NCBI RefSeq assembly: GCF_946998835.1
Contig: NZ_CAMQAZ010000004.1
Span: forward strand, 58,076-122,075
Direction of reading: 5' to 3'
Source: an uncultured Corynebacterium sp.
GTDB lineage: Bacteria; Actinomycetota; Actinomycetes; Mycobacteriales; Mycobacteriaceae
Length of the DNA: 64,000 nucleotides
The translations under genes and the position numbers were made by a program. Shown here in pieces: positions 51,627 through 60,203 of this stretch. The notes beneath the pieces were generated by a model. It was not told where the DNA came from. It ran no database searches and saw only the letters and a list, made by a program, of their open reading frames with translations. Positions within the stretch are counted from its first letter, which is position 1, and every line of letters begins with the position of its first letter.

Positions 51627-53681
51627 TCACCTTCCTCGCCAGACTTCACCATTCGAATACAGGGCTTGTGGGCCATCTCGTTGTGGGCAGACCACGGGAA
51701 TATGCTCGGGTGTCATTACGGTTTCTCGGACACGTGGACCGCATTCGAGGGCGATAAACCACTGAGGTGAACTGTGCGATTGGGCGGGGCGGCCACTCAT
51801 TGCTTCCGCGACATACGACGGGGACTCCACCGCCACGGTTTCTGTCGTGGGATTATCGGCGGCGCCATCGAGCACCTGGGCGTGCCATGCCTTTTCCTCG
51901 GTGAGGCCGAGCGCAATTCGGCACTGCCGACTGAGCGCGAGCGGGGGCGGCGTCGGTACAGAGCGGTTGTCTGGAGCTCGTGCGGGGTAGGCGTCAGATC
52001 GTGCGGGGTGGGCGTCAGATATGGGGTAGTTAGACGACTCAGGGGCATCACCGGGTTTCCCGACAGCCTCCGCGTGAATGAGAACAATGTGGTTCTTCTC
52101 AGCGCAGGCGGCAGCACTCCACCCCTTTGGTGCACGCGCAATGTCCAGGCCGAACACCCAGATTATGGCGTAACTACAGGTAGCCAGGACAACTGCGGAA
52201 CAACCTGCGCGGAGCGCCGCACGGGGCCAGACCCAGAGCGTCGTCAAGCATGCGAGCGTGAGTACGCAGGAGATGACCAACGTGGTGGCGCCCGTGGCGG
52301 GCGCGACGAGACTCGCGGTGAGGTGTGCGACCTGATGAATCCACCACGCGCATGGCGCGGCGCACCAGAGCAGCGCGCTGATCAGCCAATTGAGATGCAG
52401 TGCGGCAGCGACAGCGGCTAGCGAACCGGCGATAGTAACGGGTGCGACGGCTGGCGCGGCGAGGAGGTTAGCGAGCAGCGAAACATGGCTGATCTCGCCG
52501 ATGAGGAGCGCCAACACGGGCATCGTGACTACGTGGGCGGCAATCGCTACGGCAATGGCGCGGACTATTGGCGCGGGCCAGGTGCCCATGACGGTGGTGT
52601 CGGAAAGGCGTCTGGCAAGGGGCTCGGCAAGCAGGACGAGCCCGGCGGTGGCTGCGACAGACAGGGCGAAACCCACCGATACCGACAAGTCTGGCGCCAG
52701 AAGAATCAACCCGATAATGCCAGCTGACAGCGCCGCGATGGCCTGGCCTGCTCGTCCCACAATGATTGCCAATAGCCCAATGCAACCGGTGACCACCGCG
52801 CGAAGCACTGACGGTTCTGTGCCCACGATTGCCACAAAGCCATACAGGGCAAGCGCGGCGACTGCGACCCGCACCCGCGGTCCGGCCCACGAAAACACGG
52901 CTACAACCGCACCGACAACAAGCGCGACGTTCGCCCCAGAGACTGCCGATAAATGTGAAAGTCCGGAGGCGGTCATCATGTCGCCGTCGGCGAGGGTGAA
53001 ACCACGCTCATCGCCGATGGCCATCGCGGGAATGAGGCGGTCGGGACCGGACGGAAGACGCTGCGACGACTCAAAGAGCTGTTGGCGCACCTCGGCTGCC
53101 AGCCCCTGCGGTGGCACGATGACCTCCACATCGCCGCGGAGTTTCAACTGGATTCCACTAATGCAGGGTTTGTTCGCGGCGCGTACACCAGCGGTGGATT
53201 CAATGATTGAGTCGCGCGTGATAGCCAACAGTGACTCGTCACCGAAAACCGAAACCTGGCCGGGAAGCCCTTCGATGCGAGCCTTCACACTGGCACCGAA
53301 CTCAATTGCCTTCGGCTCAGTGACCAGGCGCAACCGCACTTTCGCAATTCCGCCAATGTCGTCATAGAGCTCGTGGGCGCGGGCTTGAGCAATGCGGATT
53401 CGCGTGGTTGCCGCAACGCTAGCCACTGCTATGGCCGGTACCAGGAGGGTGGCAATCGCTTGCCAACCAGACGTCACCGCACTACTGCCCCATCGCCACG
53501 ACCAGCGCTTCCACACCCACGGCAATGCCACCGAGACCACGATTGCGCTCGGTGCCACAACCAGTGCCCACTCTGGTTGCAGAATGACCGCCACTGCAGT
53601 CGCCCACGCCAACACCGCGGCTGGCACGAGTCGCACATCGAGCCCGGCGCGAACGCGCAGCTCAGATGGTGGCGGCATCAC
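51627..53681 (-). CDS. comEC: ComEC/Rec2 DNA-channel protein lacking an intact nuclease domain
   Basis: A 684-residue membrane protein that would carry single-stranded DNA across the membrane. An N-terminal DUF4131-like region is followed by the Competence domain (GDERGFTLADGDMMTASGLSHL, VSGANVAL) with about ten helices. The C-terminal beta-lactamase domain is reduced: WSAAACAEKNHIVLIH stands where family members have an ACDVGQGD-type start. No HxHxDH metal motif follows, only a low-complexity tail containing a 21-bp coding tandem repeat. Many actinobacterial ComEC proteins lack this domain. The start overlaps the comEA stop by 20 bp. Confidence 0.88.
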   Translation of the reverse strand: MMPPPSELRVRAGLDVRLVPAAVLAWATAVAVILQPEWALVVAPSAIVVSVALPWVWKRWSWRWGSSAVTSGWQAIATLLVPAIAVASVAATTRIRIAQARAHELYDDIGGIAKVRLRLVTEPKAIEFGASVKARIEGLPGQVSVFGDESLLAITRDSIIESTAGVRAANKPCISGIQLKLRGDVEVIVPPQGLAAEVRQQLFESSQRLPSGPDRLIPAMAIGDERGFTLADGDMMTASGLSHLSAVSGANVALVVGAVVAVFSWAGPRVRVAVAALALYGFVAIVGTEPSVLRAVVTGCIGLLAIIVGRAGQAIAALSAGIIGLILLAPDLSVSVGFALSVAATAGLVLLAEPLARRLSDTTVMGTWPAPIVRAIAVAIAAHVVTMPVLALLIGEISHVSLLANLLAAPAVAPVTIAGSLAAVAAALHLNWLISALLWCAAPCAWWIHQVAHLTASLVAPATGATTLVISCVLTLACLTTLWVWPRAALRAGCSAVVLATCSYAIIWVFGLDIARAPKGWSAAACAEKNHIVLIHAEAVGKPGDAPESSNYPISDAHPARSDAYPARAPDNRSVPTPPPLALSRQCRIALGLTEEKAWHAQVLDGAADNPTTETVAVESPSYVAEAMSGRPAQSHSSPQWFIALECGPRVRETVMTPEHIPVVCPQRDGPQALYSNGEVWRGR
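51979..52020. repeat. 21-bp tandem repeat within comEC
   Basis: TCGTGCGGGGTRGGCGTCAGA occurs twice (51979-51999 and 52000-52020) with one difference. It is in frame and encodes the near-repeat SDAHPAR/SDAYPAR in the degenerate C-terminal tail. Confidence 0.9.
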
Positions 53682-54456
53682 GCAGCGCCTCTACCTTGGC
53701 CGGGCCGATGCCCGGGACCTCCTCTAGTGCATCGATGCTGGCAAAAGGCCCGTTCTTTTCTCGAAAGTCAATAATCTTGGTCGCTGTCGCAGGGCCGATG
53801 CCTGGTAGTTCCTCCAGCTGGGTTGCGGTCGCGGTGTTGATGTTAATCTTTCCGCCCGCACCGCCCGCACCGCCCGCACTACCTGCACCGGGCGTACCGG
53901 GCGCGCCGCCAGCACCGCCAGCACCGCCAACACCACCCGCAATCTCCTCTGCCGGCAGCGCCTCCGTCCCGACCACAATCTGTTGACCATCCACCAACGG
54001 TGCCGCCAGATTCACGCTCGCTGGATTCGCTTCCGGCAAGAGCCCACCCGCGCGATCGATTGCCTCCACCACCCGCGCACCTGCTGGCACCTCCACCACA
54101 CCGGGATGTACAACCAGCCCCACCACCGACACAATCAGCGGCCCTGTCTGTGTCTGCGCGCTGGTCTCCTGCCCCGGACCGCCAGGAACCTCCGCCGCGG
54201 TCTCAGTCGTCTCCGGCGTCGTCCCCACCGATGCCGCGTCCTGCACCGGCGGCATCTCCACCTGCGGCGACGATGGCCACACCACCGCAGCAATGGCCCC
54301 CAACGCCAATACCACAATCACGATGCACGCAGCCATCGCAACCCGCGGCGTCACCACCGCCCGACGCGTGGAAAAGTCCACCGCCATCCGATTGTCCTGA
54401 TTGATCGGTTCCAGATAGTCCGCCAGTCGATTCCGCAAAGTCGTCACGATGCGCAC
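53662..54456 (-). CDS. comEA: ComEA-like DNA-binding competence protein
   Basis: A membrane-anchored DNA receptor of about 264 residues. A basic N-terminus and one membrane helix (AMAACIVIVVLALGAIAAVV) lead to an SLBB-type domain (VVGLVVHPGVVEVPAGARV). A glycine/alanine-rich linker follows, then a C-terminal double helix-hairpin-helix (ININTATATQLEELPGIGPA and ALEEVPGIGPAKVEALRDA). I preferred the GTG at 54456, preceded by GGAGGGG; an ATG at 54510 is also in frame but sits against the upstream hairpin. It overlaps comEC. Confidence 0.88.
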   Translation of the reverse strand: MRIVTTLRNRLADYLEPINQDNRMAVDFSTRRAVVTPRVAMAACIVIVVLALGAIAAVVWPSSPQVEMPPVQDAASVGTTPETTETAAEVPGGPGQETSAQTQTGPLIVSVVGLVVHPGVVEVPAGARVVEAIDRAGGLLPEANPASVNLAAPLVDGQQIVVGTEALPAEEIAGGVGGAGGAGGAPGTPGAGSAGGAGGAGGKININTATATQLEELPGIGPATATKIIDFREKNGPFASIDALEEVPGIGPAKVEALRDAATI

Positions 54457-54510
54457 ACTAGCGCCGGGCCCCTCCCCGCGGCCCCGCGAAAGCGCCCATA
54501 ACAGCGTCAT

Positions 54511-54548
54511 CTGTGGATAAAAATTGACCTGTGGAGGTTATCCACAGG
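54511..54548. promoter_or_regulatory. Inverted pair of DnaA-box sequences / possible degV terminator
   Basis: CTGTGGATAA (54511-54520) and TTATCCACAG (54538-54547) form a perfect 10-bp inverted repeat with a 17-bp spacer. Each arm contains the consensus DnaA box TTATCCACA. A second reading: on the minus strand CCTGTGG-N7-CCACAGG followed by TCAATTTTT is a plausible intrinsic terminator for degV. The two readings are not exclusive. Confidence 0.6.
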
Positions 54549-54573
54549 CCACAACATCTACACAGGTCAGAAG

Positions 54574-55881
54574 CTATCTCTTCTTCTCGTCACCGTCATC
54601 ATCGCGCTTTTCGCTTGACGACGGCCCCTGCGCCTTCTCCTCCTCAGCGCCAAATACAGCCCCCTCGGGATCGGACTTGTCGCGCAGCGCCAAATCAGAG
54701 ATAGCCTTCGCCAGACGCTCAGCCTTTTCCAATGCTGCCTGCCGGTTTTCACTCCACGTTGGCAACTTAGAAACCGCCGTGGTGAAAAGTGGAATTCCCT
54801 GTTCATTGGTCACAACCGTGCGTTGGATGCGCTTATTGCGGTTACGGCTAGCGGTGGGATCCTCGACTACTTGCACTGCCGCCTGGTCGGTGATTGGCTC
54901 ATCGGTGTCAGGGGTGCCGGAATCAGCTGAGTCACCAGAACCATCTTCTCCGGCGCCCTTGGAAACCTCAGCGCCGGCACCGGCCGCATCGCTCTCCTCC
55001 ACGCTGTGGACTAGCGCTGTCACACCCATCTCGGCTTCAAAGTCCATGGCCTCCGAATCAATCGAGCCACCAGAGACCATGCCGATTGCATAGGCACCCT
55101 GCCCGACATGGGCAGTAATCGACTCCGGCAAATCTAGGATTCGAAACCGGGTATCGTCGGGTAGCTTTTCGGCAAGCATGGCCTGGAGCTCGTGGACGTC
55201 GTCAAGCGCGTCGGCGTGATGCAGGAGCACTGCCGGCGGACGGTTCGCTGAAGACGCGGACTTCACCATCTTGGTGGCAAAATCCACCATGCGCTGCTTG
55301 ACCTTGGCTTCTGTGCGGCACTTGGCGACGAGTGCCAGAGCGCCATCTTTAATGCCGACGATGGGCTTGATGGCAAGTGCCGTAGACAGCATCGCCTGTC
55401 CAGCTGGGATGCGACCGCCGCGGCGCAGTGAGTCGAGCTTCGGCACAAACAGCCAGAGTCGATAGCGCTGCAGCACATCGCGAGCGACATCGGCAACCTC
55501 ATCACGGCTGGCACCAGCCCGCGCTGCCTTGGCGGCCGCAATGGCAGCGGCACCGACGCCCGCGCCAACAGTGTCGGTGTCGATGATGGTCACGCGGTCC
55601 AGGGCGCCTGCGGCAGTGACAGCGTTGGACCAGGTGGCGGACATGCCTTTGCTCAGATGCAGGGCAACAACGCCCGCGTCGGAACCGTCCTTGTTGGAAC
55701 GTTCCAACGCACGCGCGTATGCAGCACATAGCTTCAGCGGACTGACCGCCGAGGTTGTGACGGCATCTTCATTGATGTCATGGCTGATGGGAACCACGGT
55801 GATGTCGAGCTTGCGGGCAACCTCGGGCATCAGACACGCGGTGTCATCGACAACAATGCGGACGTGACCGTCACCGGGCAT
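54574..55881 (-). CDS. DegV-family fatty-acid-binding protein with long C-terminal tail
   Basis: A 435-residue protein. DegV family members bind a fatty acid and, where studied, act as FakB partners of a fatty acid kinase. IVVDDTACLMP opens the N-domain, VVALHLSKGMSATWSNA contains the conserved substrate Ser region, and LRRGGRIPAGQAMLSTALAIKPI is the family hallmark. Residues about 275-435 are a non-family extension, partly acidic and disordered (EVSKGAGEDGSGDSADSGTP). The ATG at 55881 follows AGGAGG and overlaps the preceding stop by 11 bp; the longer frame to 55968 is not supported. No FakA homologue is nearby. Confidence 0.85.
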   Translation of the reverse strand: MPGDGHVRIVVDDTACLMPEVARKLDITVVPISHDINEDAVTTSAVSPLKLCAAYARALERSNKDGSDAGVVALHLSKGMSATWSNAVTAAGALDRVTIIDTDTVGAGVGAAAIAAAKAARAGASRDEVADVARDVLQRYRLWLFVPKLDSLRRGGRIPAGQAMLSTALAIKPIVGIKDGALALVAKCRTEAKVKQRMVDFATKMVKSASSANRPPAVLLHHADALDDVHELQAMLAEKLPDDTRFRILDLPESITAHVGQGAYAIGMVSGGSIDSEAMDFEAEMGVTALVHSVEESDAAGAGAEVSKGAGEDGSGDSADSGTPDTDEPITDQAAVQVVEDPTASRNRNKRIQRTVVTNEQGIPLFTTAVSKLPTWSENRQAALEKAERLAKAISDLALRDKSDPEGAVFGAEEEKAQGPSSSEKRDDDGDEKKR

Positions 55882-56581
55882 GGTGGCCTCCTGAACCGGA
55901 GTCAGAAATCTTCGGCTCCCGTTCACGAACCTTCGCGTTGAACGCGTTGAGGAACCAGGAGGTCTCACCGTTTACGCGGGTGCGCTGCTCCATTTCGACC
56001 CATGCGGTGTTGCCCAGGCCGTTGAACGTGCTGAAGTAGTCGCGCGGCATCTGCAGCAGAGCTGCGGTAGCTGCAGCGATCGCACCGCCGTGGGATACGA
56101 GCACGAAAGTGTCCGTTTCCCAAGCAGGGTCGGCCGCTAGCTCAGCAATCACTGCGAGCATGCGGTTGGAAACCTCAAACCGGGTCTCACCGCCCTTGGG
56201 TGCCCAGTTGAGATTGTGGCGCCAGTGGTCACGCATGCCGGGGAACGCGGAGTCGATCTCGTCGTAGGTGCGCTCCTGCCATTCGCCAAGGTTGGTCTCC
56301 CGCAGGCGCTTATCAAAGCTCAGCTCGGCACCGGTGGTCTCCGCTAGCGCGCGGGCGGTGTCGGCTGCCCGGGACAAATCAGAAGACACGATTTTTGTAA
56401 TCTTCGGTTCCGCCACCGCCAGGTACTGCGCCGCGGTACGGGCTTGCTCGCGGCCAACGTCGGAAAGCTGCGTGTCCAGCTGCCCCTGAATGCGGCCGGT
56501 AGCGTTGTACGACGTCTGCCCATGGCGCAGCATAATCAGGCGGCGTCGAGCGGCAACATGCGCCTCGCGTGAGCCCGCCAC
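55871..56581 (-). CDS. gpgP: Histidine phosphatase, glucosyl-3-phosphoglycerate phosphatase-like
   Basis: A 236-residue histidine phosphatase. IMLRHGQTSYN holds the nucleophile His, SSDLSRAADTA the second Arg, RETNLGEWQ the acid and LVSHGGAIAAA the second His. Its place just downstream of rsfS and nadD is that of mycobacterial Rv2419c, which dephosphorylates glucosyl-3-phosphoglycerate in methylglucose lipopolysaccharide synthesis. The symbol rests mainly on this synteny. A GTG start lies 2 bp after the rsfS stop. Confidence 0.75.
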   Translation of the reverse strand: MAGSREAHVAARRRLIMLRHGQTSYNATGRIQGQLDTQLSDVGREQARTAAQYLAVAEPKITKIVSSDLSRAADTARALAETTGAELSFDKRLRETNLGEWQERTYDEIDSAFPGMRDHWRHNLNWAPKGGETRFEVSNRMLAVIAELAADPAWETDTFVLVSHGGAIAAATAALLQMPRDYFSTFNGLGNTAWVEMEQRTRVNGETSWFLNAFNAKVREREPKISDSGSGGHHAR

Positions 56582-56583
56582 GA

Positions 56584-57042
56584 TTAGAACTCGTCCGTAT
56601 CCGGGTTGTCGGCAGCCAGCGGAATCTCGTCGATGGAGCGAGCCCTGCGGGCGGAATCTTCGCCGTCCTCATTGCTCGGCTGCTCGATGCCCTCGACCTC
56701 GATGCGCGGGCAATCGCGCCACAGTCGATCAAGACCGTAGAAGTCACGCTCTTCGCTGCGGAAAACATGCACGACAATGTCGCCGTAGTCCAGCAGCGCC
56801 CAACGTCCCTCGCGGACACCTTCGCGGCGCACCGGCTTTGCGCCAAGGTCACGCAGATCGTCCTCAATTTCATCGACGATTGCGGCAACCAGACGCTCAT
56901 TGTCAGCACTGACCAGGACGAATGCGTCCGTAATCACCACCGGGCCAGAGACATCGAGAACAACGACGTCCTCACCCTTCTTGCTATCGGCGGCCTTTGC
57001 CGCGGCGGTCGCCAGCTCGATGGCGCGTGCTTGTGCAGTCAC
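56584..57042 (-). CDS. rsfS: Ribosomal silencing factor RsfS
   Basis: A 152-residue protein that binds L14 and blocks subunit joining during starvation. The Iojap/DUF143 core is clear: DVVVLDVSGPVVITDAFVLVS, GVREGRWALLDYGDIVVHVF and REFY-like RDFYGLDRLW. An acidic 40-residue tail follows. The GTG start is set by AAGGAG. It lies in the usual nadD-rsfS-gpgP order. Confidence 0.93.
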   Translation of the reverse strand: MTAQARAIELATAAAKAADSKKGEDVVVLDVSGPVVITDAFVLVSADNERLVAAIVDEIEDDLRDLGAKPVRREGVREGRWALLDYGDIVVHVFRSEERDFYGLDRLWRDCPRIEVEGIEQPSNEDGEDSARRARSIDEIPLAADNPDTDEF

Positions 57043-57124
57043 GAAAGACTTCAGCTCCTTGTGATTAAGTGAAAAACAGCGTTTGTACTTGTAACTTACC
57101 GCCTCAGCGGGATTTTGCTAACTT

Positions 57125-57904
57125 TCAACCGGCAGTTTCGGCCTTCGCATCGTCTGACACCGCTGCGCCCGACACCGCATCCGCGGAGGATGAGTTCACC
57201 GATGCCGGTCCGACCGAACCGACCGTCCCCTCAGCAGACTGGTACAGGCCACGCTTAGCGATGTACTGCACCACCCCATCCGGCACCAAATACCAAACAG
57301 GGCGCCCCGCAGCCGCACGCTTTCGACAGTCGGTGGAGGAAATAGCCATCGCGGGAATCTCGATGAGGTGCAACCGCGAGGCATCGATCCCCTCCAGGTC
57401 CTCCGCCCGCAAATGCACCCCAGGGCGCGTGACACCGACGAACGTTGCTGCGTCGAACATTTCCTCCCAGTCCCGCCACGTCATTATCTTCTGCAGCGCA
57501 TCGGCGCCGGTAATGAAGAATAAATCCGCGTTGGGGTAGATGACCTTCAAATCCCGCAGCGTATCGACGGTATAAGTCGCACCCGGTCGGTCAATATCCA
57601 CCCGCGAGACCGAAAACTGTGGATTCGACGCGGTGGCAATGACAGTCATCAGGTAGCGGTCTTCGCTGTGAGAGACCTTCCGGCCGCGCTTTTGCCACGG
57701 CTCACCCGTGGGCACGAAAAGCACGAAGTCCAGGTCAAAACGGTCCGCGACCTCACTGGCGGCAACCAAGTGCCCATTGTGGATGGGATCGAAAGTGCCA
57801 CCCATCACGCCAATGCGCTGCCGGGGCGCTTCCGCCGACTTTGCTGTCAACGCGGCGTGTACCCGCGACCGCACACTTTTCTTGCGCTTCACCATGTCTG
57901 GCAC
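57125..57904 (-). CDS. nadD: Nicotinate-nucleotide adenylyltransferase
   Basis: It converts nicotinate mononucleotide and ATP to deamido-NAD. The 259 residues contain GVMGGTFDPIHNGHL (nucleotidyltransferase HxGH motif) near residue 32, FVPTGEPWQK (substrate loop), FITGADAL, and the ISSTDCRKRAAAGRPVWYLVPDGV C-terminal signature. A basic N-terminal extension (30 residues) and an acidic/serine-rich C-terminal tail flank the enzyme. An ATG 9 bp further in is an alternative start. Confidence 0.95.
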   Translation of the reverse strand: MPDMVKRKKSVRSRVHAALTAKSAEAPRQRIGVMGGTFDPIHNGHLVAASEVADRFDLDFVLFVPTGEPWQKRGRKVSHSEDRYLMTVIATASNPQFSVSRVDIDRPGATYTVDTLRDLKVIYPNADLFFITGADALQKIMTWRDWEEMFDAATFVGVTRPGVHLRAEDLEGIDASRLHLIEIPAMAISSTDCRKRAAAGRPVWYLVPDGVVQYIAKRGLYQSAEGTVGSVGPASVNSSSADAVSGAAVSDDAKAETAG

Positions 57905-57916
57905 TTTACCTGGGCA

Positions 57917-59236
57917 CTACGGACGAGTCTGTCCGCGACCGGCCAGAACCCACTTGCTGCTGGTCAGCTCCGGCAGCCCCATCGGGCCACGGGCGTGCAG
58001 CTTCTGGGTGGAAATGCCAATCTCTGCACCGAAACCGTACTGCTCACCATCGGTAAATGCGGTCGAGGCATTAACGCTGACAGCTGCGGCATCAACACGG
58101 TCGACGAACTCCTGGCACACCCCCCAGTCACGTGCGGAGATAGCCTCCGTATGACCCGAGGAGTACTCGCTGATGTGGTCGGTTGCAGCCACCACACCGT
58201 CGACGATGCGCGCGGCAATGTCCATCGAAAGGTACTCATCCGACCAGTCTTCCGCCGTCGCCGGGATGACCTCGCCAGTCCACCCGGAGGCTGCCAGGTT
58301 ATCGACATCGCCGTGGACCGCAACGCCCGCGTCGGCAAGCGCATCCAAAATGCGGACCTGGTCCTGCGCCGGCAGCGCCGCGTCAATAAGGACGGTTTCG
58401 GTGGCGTTGCAGACACTCGGACGGCGGGTCTTACCGTTAATCATCAGCGCGATTGCCTCGTCGATGTCGGCGGAAGCATCGATGTAGATGTGGCAGTTGC
58501 CAGTACCGGTCTCAATGGCCGGCACCGTCGCCTTCGTAACAACGGCCTCAATCAGACCGGCACCACCGCGCGGAATCACCACATCGACCAGGCCACGAGC
58601 GGTGATGAGGTCCTGCACAGAATCGTGAGTCTCACACGGCAGCAACTGGACGAGGTCCTTCGGTGCATCGTGGTTGGCCAGTACCTCGCGCAAAACGGCG
58701 ACCAGCTGCGTGTTGGAATGAACAGCCGACTTAGAGCCGCGCAGCAGAGCCACGTTGCCCGACTTCAGCGCCAGACCAAAGGCATCGATCGTAACGTTCG
58801 GGCGAGCCTCATAGACCATCCCCATCACGCCCAGCGGCACACGGACCTGGGAAAGCTTGATGCCGTTGGGAAGAGTGCTACCACGCAGCACCTCACCCAC
58901 CGGATCCGGCAGCGCCGCGACCTGGCGAAGACCACCGGCAATGCCCTCAACACGGTCAGCATCGAGACGCAGGCGATCCAGCAGGGCATCACTAAAACCA
59001 CGGGCCTTACCGGCCTCGATGTCCTTGGCGTTAGCCGCCAAGATCTCATCGGTACGGGCAACCAGCGCGTCTGCCGCGGCCAGCAGGAGCTCATTCTTGC
59101 GTGCCGACGTAAAGCGCGAGAGCTCTCCCGCGACAGCCTTGGCACGCTGTGCCTTTTCTAAAACCTCAGCGCGCTCAGCGGCGCGCTCCGGGCTAAGAGC
59201 AGTTTCGTTCGTTTGGGAAGTCATGCCTACCAGCAT
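57917..59236 (-). CDS. proA: Glutamate-5-semialdehyde dehydrogenase
   Basis: The second step of proline synthesis: NADPH-dependent reduction of glutamyl-5-phosphate. The 439 residues match the family. VYEARPNVTIDAFGLALKSGN, VIPRGGAGLIEAV and the nucleophile region RRPSVCNATETVLID (Cys) are all present, and EYSSGHTEAI is the conserved late motif. The start is either ATG 59236 or ATG 59224; neither has a good Shine-Dalgarno. Only 2 bp separate it from the small membrane-protein gene, so it is coupled to the sortase transcript as well as being near proB. Confidence 0.95.
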   Translation of the reverse strand: MLVGMTSQTNETALSPERAAERAEVLEKAQRAKAVAGELSRFTSARKNELLLAAADALVARTDEILAANAKDIEAGKARGFSDALLDRLRLDADRVEGIAGGLRQVAALPDPVGEVLRGSTLPNGIKLSQVRVPLGVMGMVYEARPNVTIDAFGLALKSGNVALLRGSKSAVHSNTQLVAVLREVLANHDAPKDLVQLLPCETHDSVQDLITARGLVDVVIPRGGAGLIEAVVTKATVPAIETGTGNCHIYIDASADIDEAIALMINGKTRRPSVCNATETVLIDAALPAQDQVRILDALADAGVAVHGDVDNLAASGWTGEVIPATAEDWSDEYLSMDIAARIVDGVVAATDHISEYSSGHTEAISARDWGVCQEFVDRVDAAAVSVNASTAFTDGEQYGFGAEIGISTQKLHARGPMGLPELTSSKWVLAGRGQTRP

Positions 59237-59238
59237 AA

Positions 59239-59391
59239 CTAGAGCGAGACATCATTTGAGGGAATTAGCTCAGCAACCCAGGGAAAGATGTAATTCATCA
59301 ACAGCAGGAAGATAATGACCGCAATCACCATGGTGATAATCAGTTTCACCCACCACGGGCCCGGCAAAGCTCGCCAATATGCTGCATACAT
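59239..59391 (-). CDS. 50-residue membrane protein between sortase and proA
   Basis: A short gene encoding MYAAYWRALPGPWWVKL, one membrane helix (about IITMVIAVIIFLLLMNYIF), and the end PWVAELIPSNDVSL. Its ATG directly follows the sortase TAG with no gap, and AAGGAGG sits 9 nt upstream inside the sortase gene, so initiation is well supported. Similar small proteins with LPGPWW and FPWV motifs occur beside class E sortases in other actinobacteria; function unknown. Confidence 0.8.
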   Translation of the reverse strand: MYAAYWRALPGPWWVKLIITMVIAVIIFLLLMNYIFPWVAELIPSNDVSL

Positions 59392-60129
59392 CTAATTGAC
59401 CTCCTTAGCCTCAACACCAGCCAGAACCGCGTGAACAATCAAACGGTGAGTGTTGTCCCACTGCGGGTGGCAAGTGGTCAGCGTAAGTAGAGTGGTGTCT
59501 CCTACCGGTTCAATAACATCACCGCGGTCCGGTGTAACAATCTGCTGGCCGGGAACCTCGGGCACGTTGGTCCCTTCCGGCACACAATCGAAACGCTCCC
59601 CTGCTCCAGCCATGCCGTCATGCGGTAAGACCTTGTAATGATAAATGGAATCCTGCGTCTCGACAGTGATGTCATCACACGTCTGGAGACGGTCAATGTT
59701 ATCGAAGGGGGCACCGTGACCATCACGGTGAGCAGCATATGAGCTATTACCCACCTGCCCTGGCAGAGCCGTCCCCGGATAGTGGCCAGGACCGCCACGT
59801 AAAACTTCCTGGGAAACGCCTTCGAAGACGATCAGGTTGTTGAAGCCCGCCTTGGGAGCGGAAATCATTGCCACCGCAGAGCCCGGAATCCAGTGCGCCT
59901 CACCGTCTGACTCGGAGGCGCGTTGCGATGCTGGCGCGGACCATACTTTTTGCAATTCATCGCGAGCTTGGTCCTGAGCTTTACCGGTCTCAAGACCCGA
60001 CCAGTAGAGCAGGTAAAACGCAAAGAGCGCCACTAGCACTCCAGCCGTCAGCAGTAACTCGCCGATGACACCGATAATTTTTGATAACACACTAAGAATT
60101 ATGCCCGACAGCGCCGCGCTAAAGCACAT
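59392..60129 (-). CDS. Class E-type sortase
   Basis: A membrane-anchored transpeptidase that would join surface proteins to the cell wall. The 245 residues comprise an N-terminal membrane helix (IGELLLTAGVLVALFAFYLLY), a linker and the sortase barrel with His134 (SSYAAHRDGHGAPF), Cys220 (LTLTTCHPQWDN) and Arg229 (THRL). The Tyr before Ala-Ala-His fits the class E form. Cys182 could pair with Cys151. No substrate with a sorting signal is in the window. A GTG at 60090 is an alternative start closer to the helix. Confidence 0.88.
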   Translation of the reverse strand: MCFSAALSGIILSVLSKIIGVIGELLLTAGVLVALFAFYLLYWSGLETGKAQDQARDELQKVWSAPASQRASESDGEAHWIPGSAVAMISAPKAGFNNLIVFEGVSQEVLRGGPGHYPGTALPGQVGNSSYAAHRDGHGAPFDNIDRLQTCDDITVETQDSIYHYKVLPHDGMAGAGERFDCVPEGTNVPEVPGQQIVTPDRGDVIEPVGDTTLLTLTTCHPQWDNTHRLIVHAVLAGVEAKEVN

Positions 60130-60164
60130 TCAGCGCGAGCAGGTTAGGTGTGAGCTCGGTTCGC

Positions 60165-60203
60165 ACACACCTTAAGCACACACCTTAAGCACGGGTCTTA
60201 AGC
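60165..60203. repeat. 13-bp tandem repeat covering the proB stop codon
   Basis: ACACACCTTAAGC occurs perfectly at 60165-60177 and 60178-60190. A third, degenerate copy at 60191-60203 (ACGGGTCTTAAGC) contains the proB TAA (60198-60200, complement). Confidence 0.88.

Noticed and set aside
52390..53367. 325-codon plus-strand frame
   Set aside because: Antisense to comEC; low-complexity Ala/Thr/Ser/Arg translation with no ribosome binding site.
53850..53945. GC-rich CCGCCAGCA-type repeats
   Set aside because: These encode the glycine/alanine linker of ComEA and need no separate explanation.
57668..59161. 497-codon open frame on the plus strand
   Set aside because: It is fully antisense to nadD and proA, both with complete family motifs. 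The translation is rich in Arg, His and Gln with no recognisable domain, a typical GC-codon shadow.
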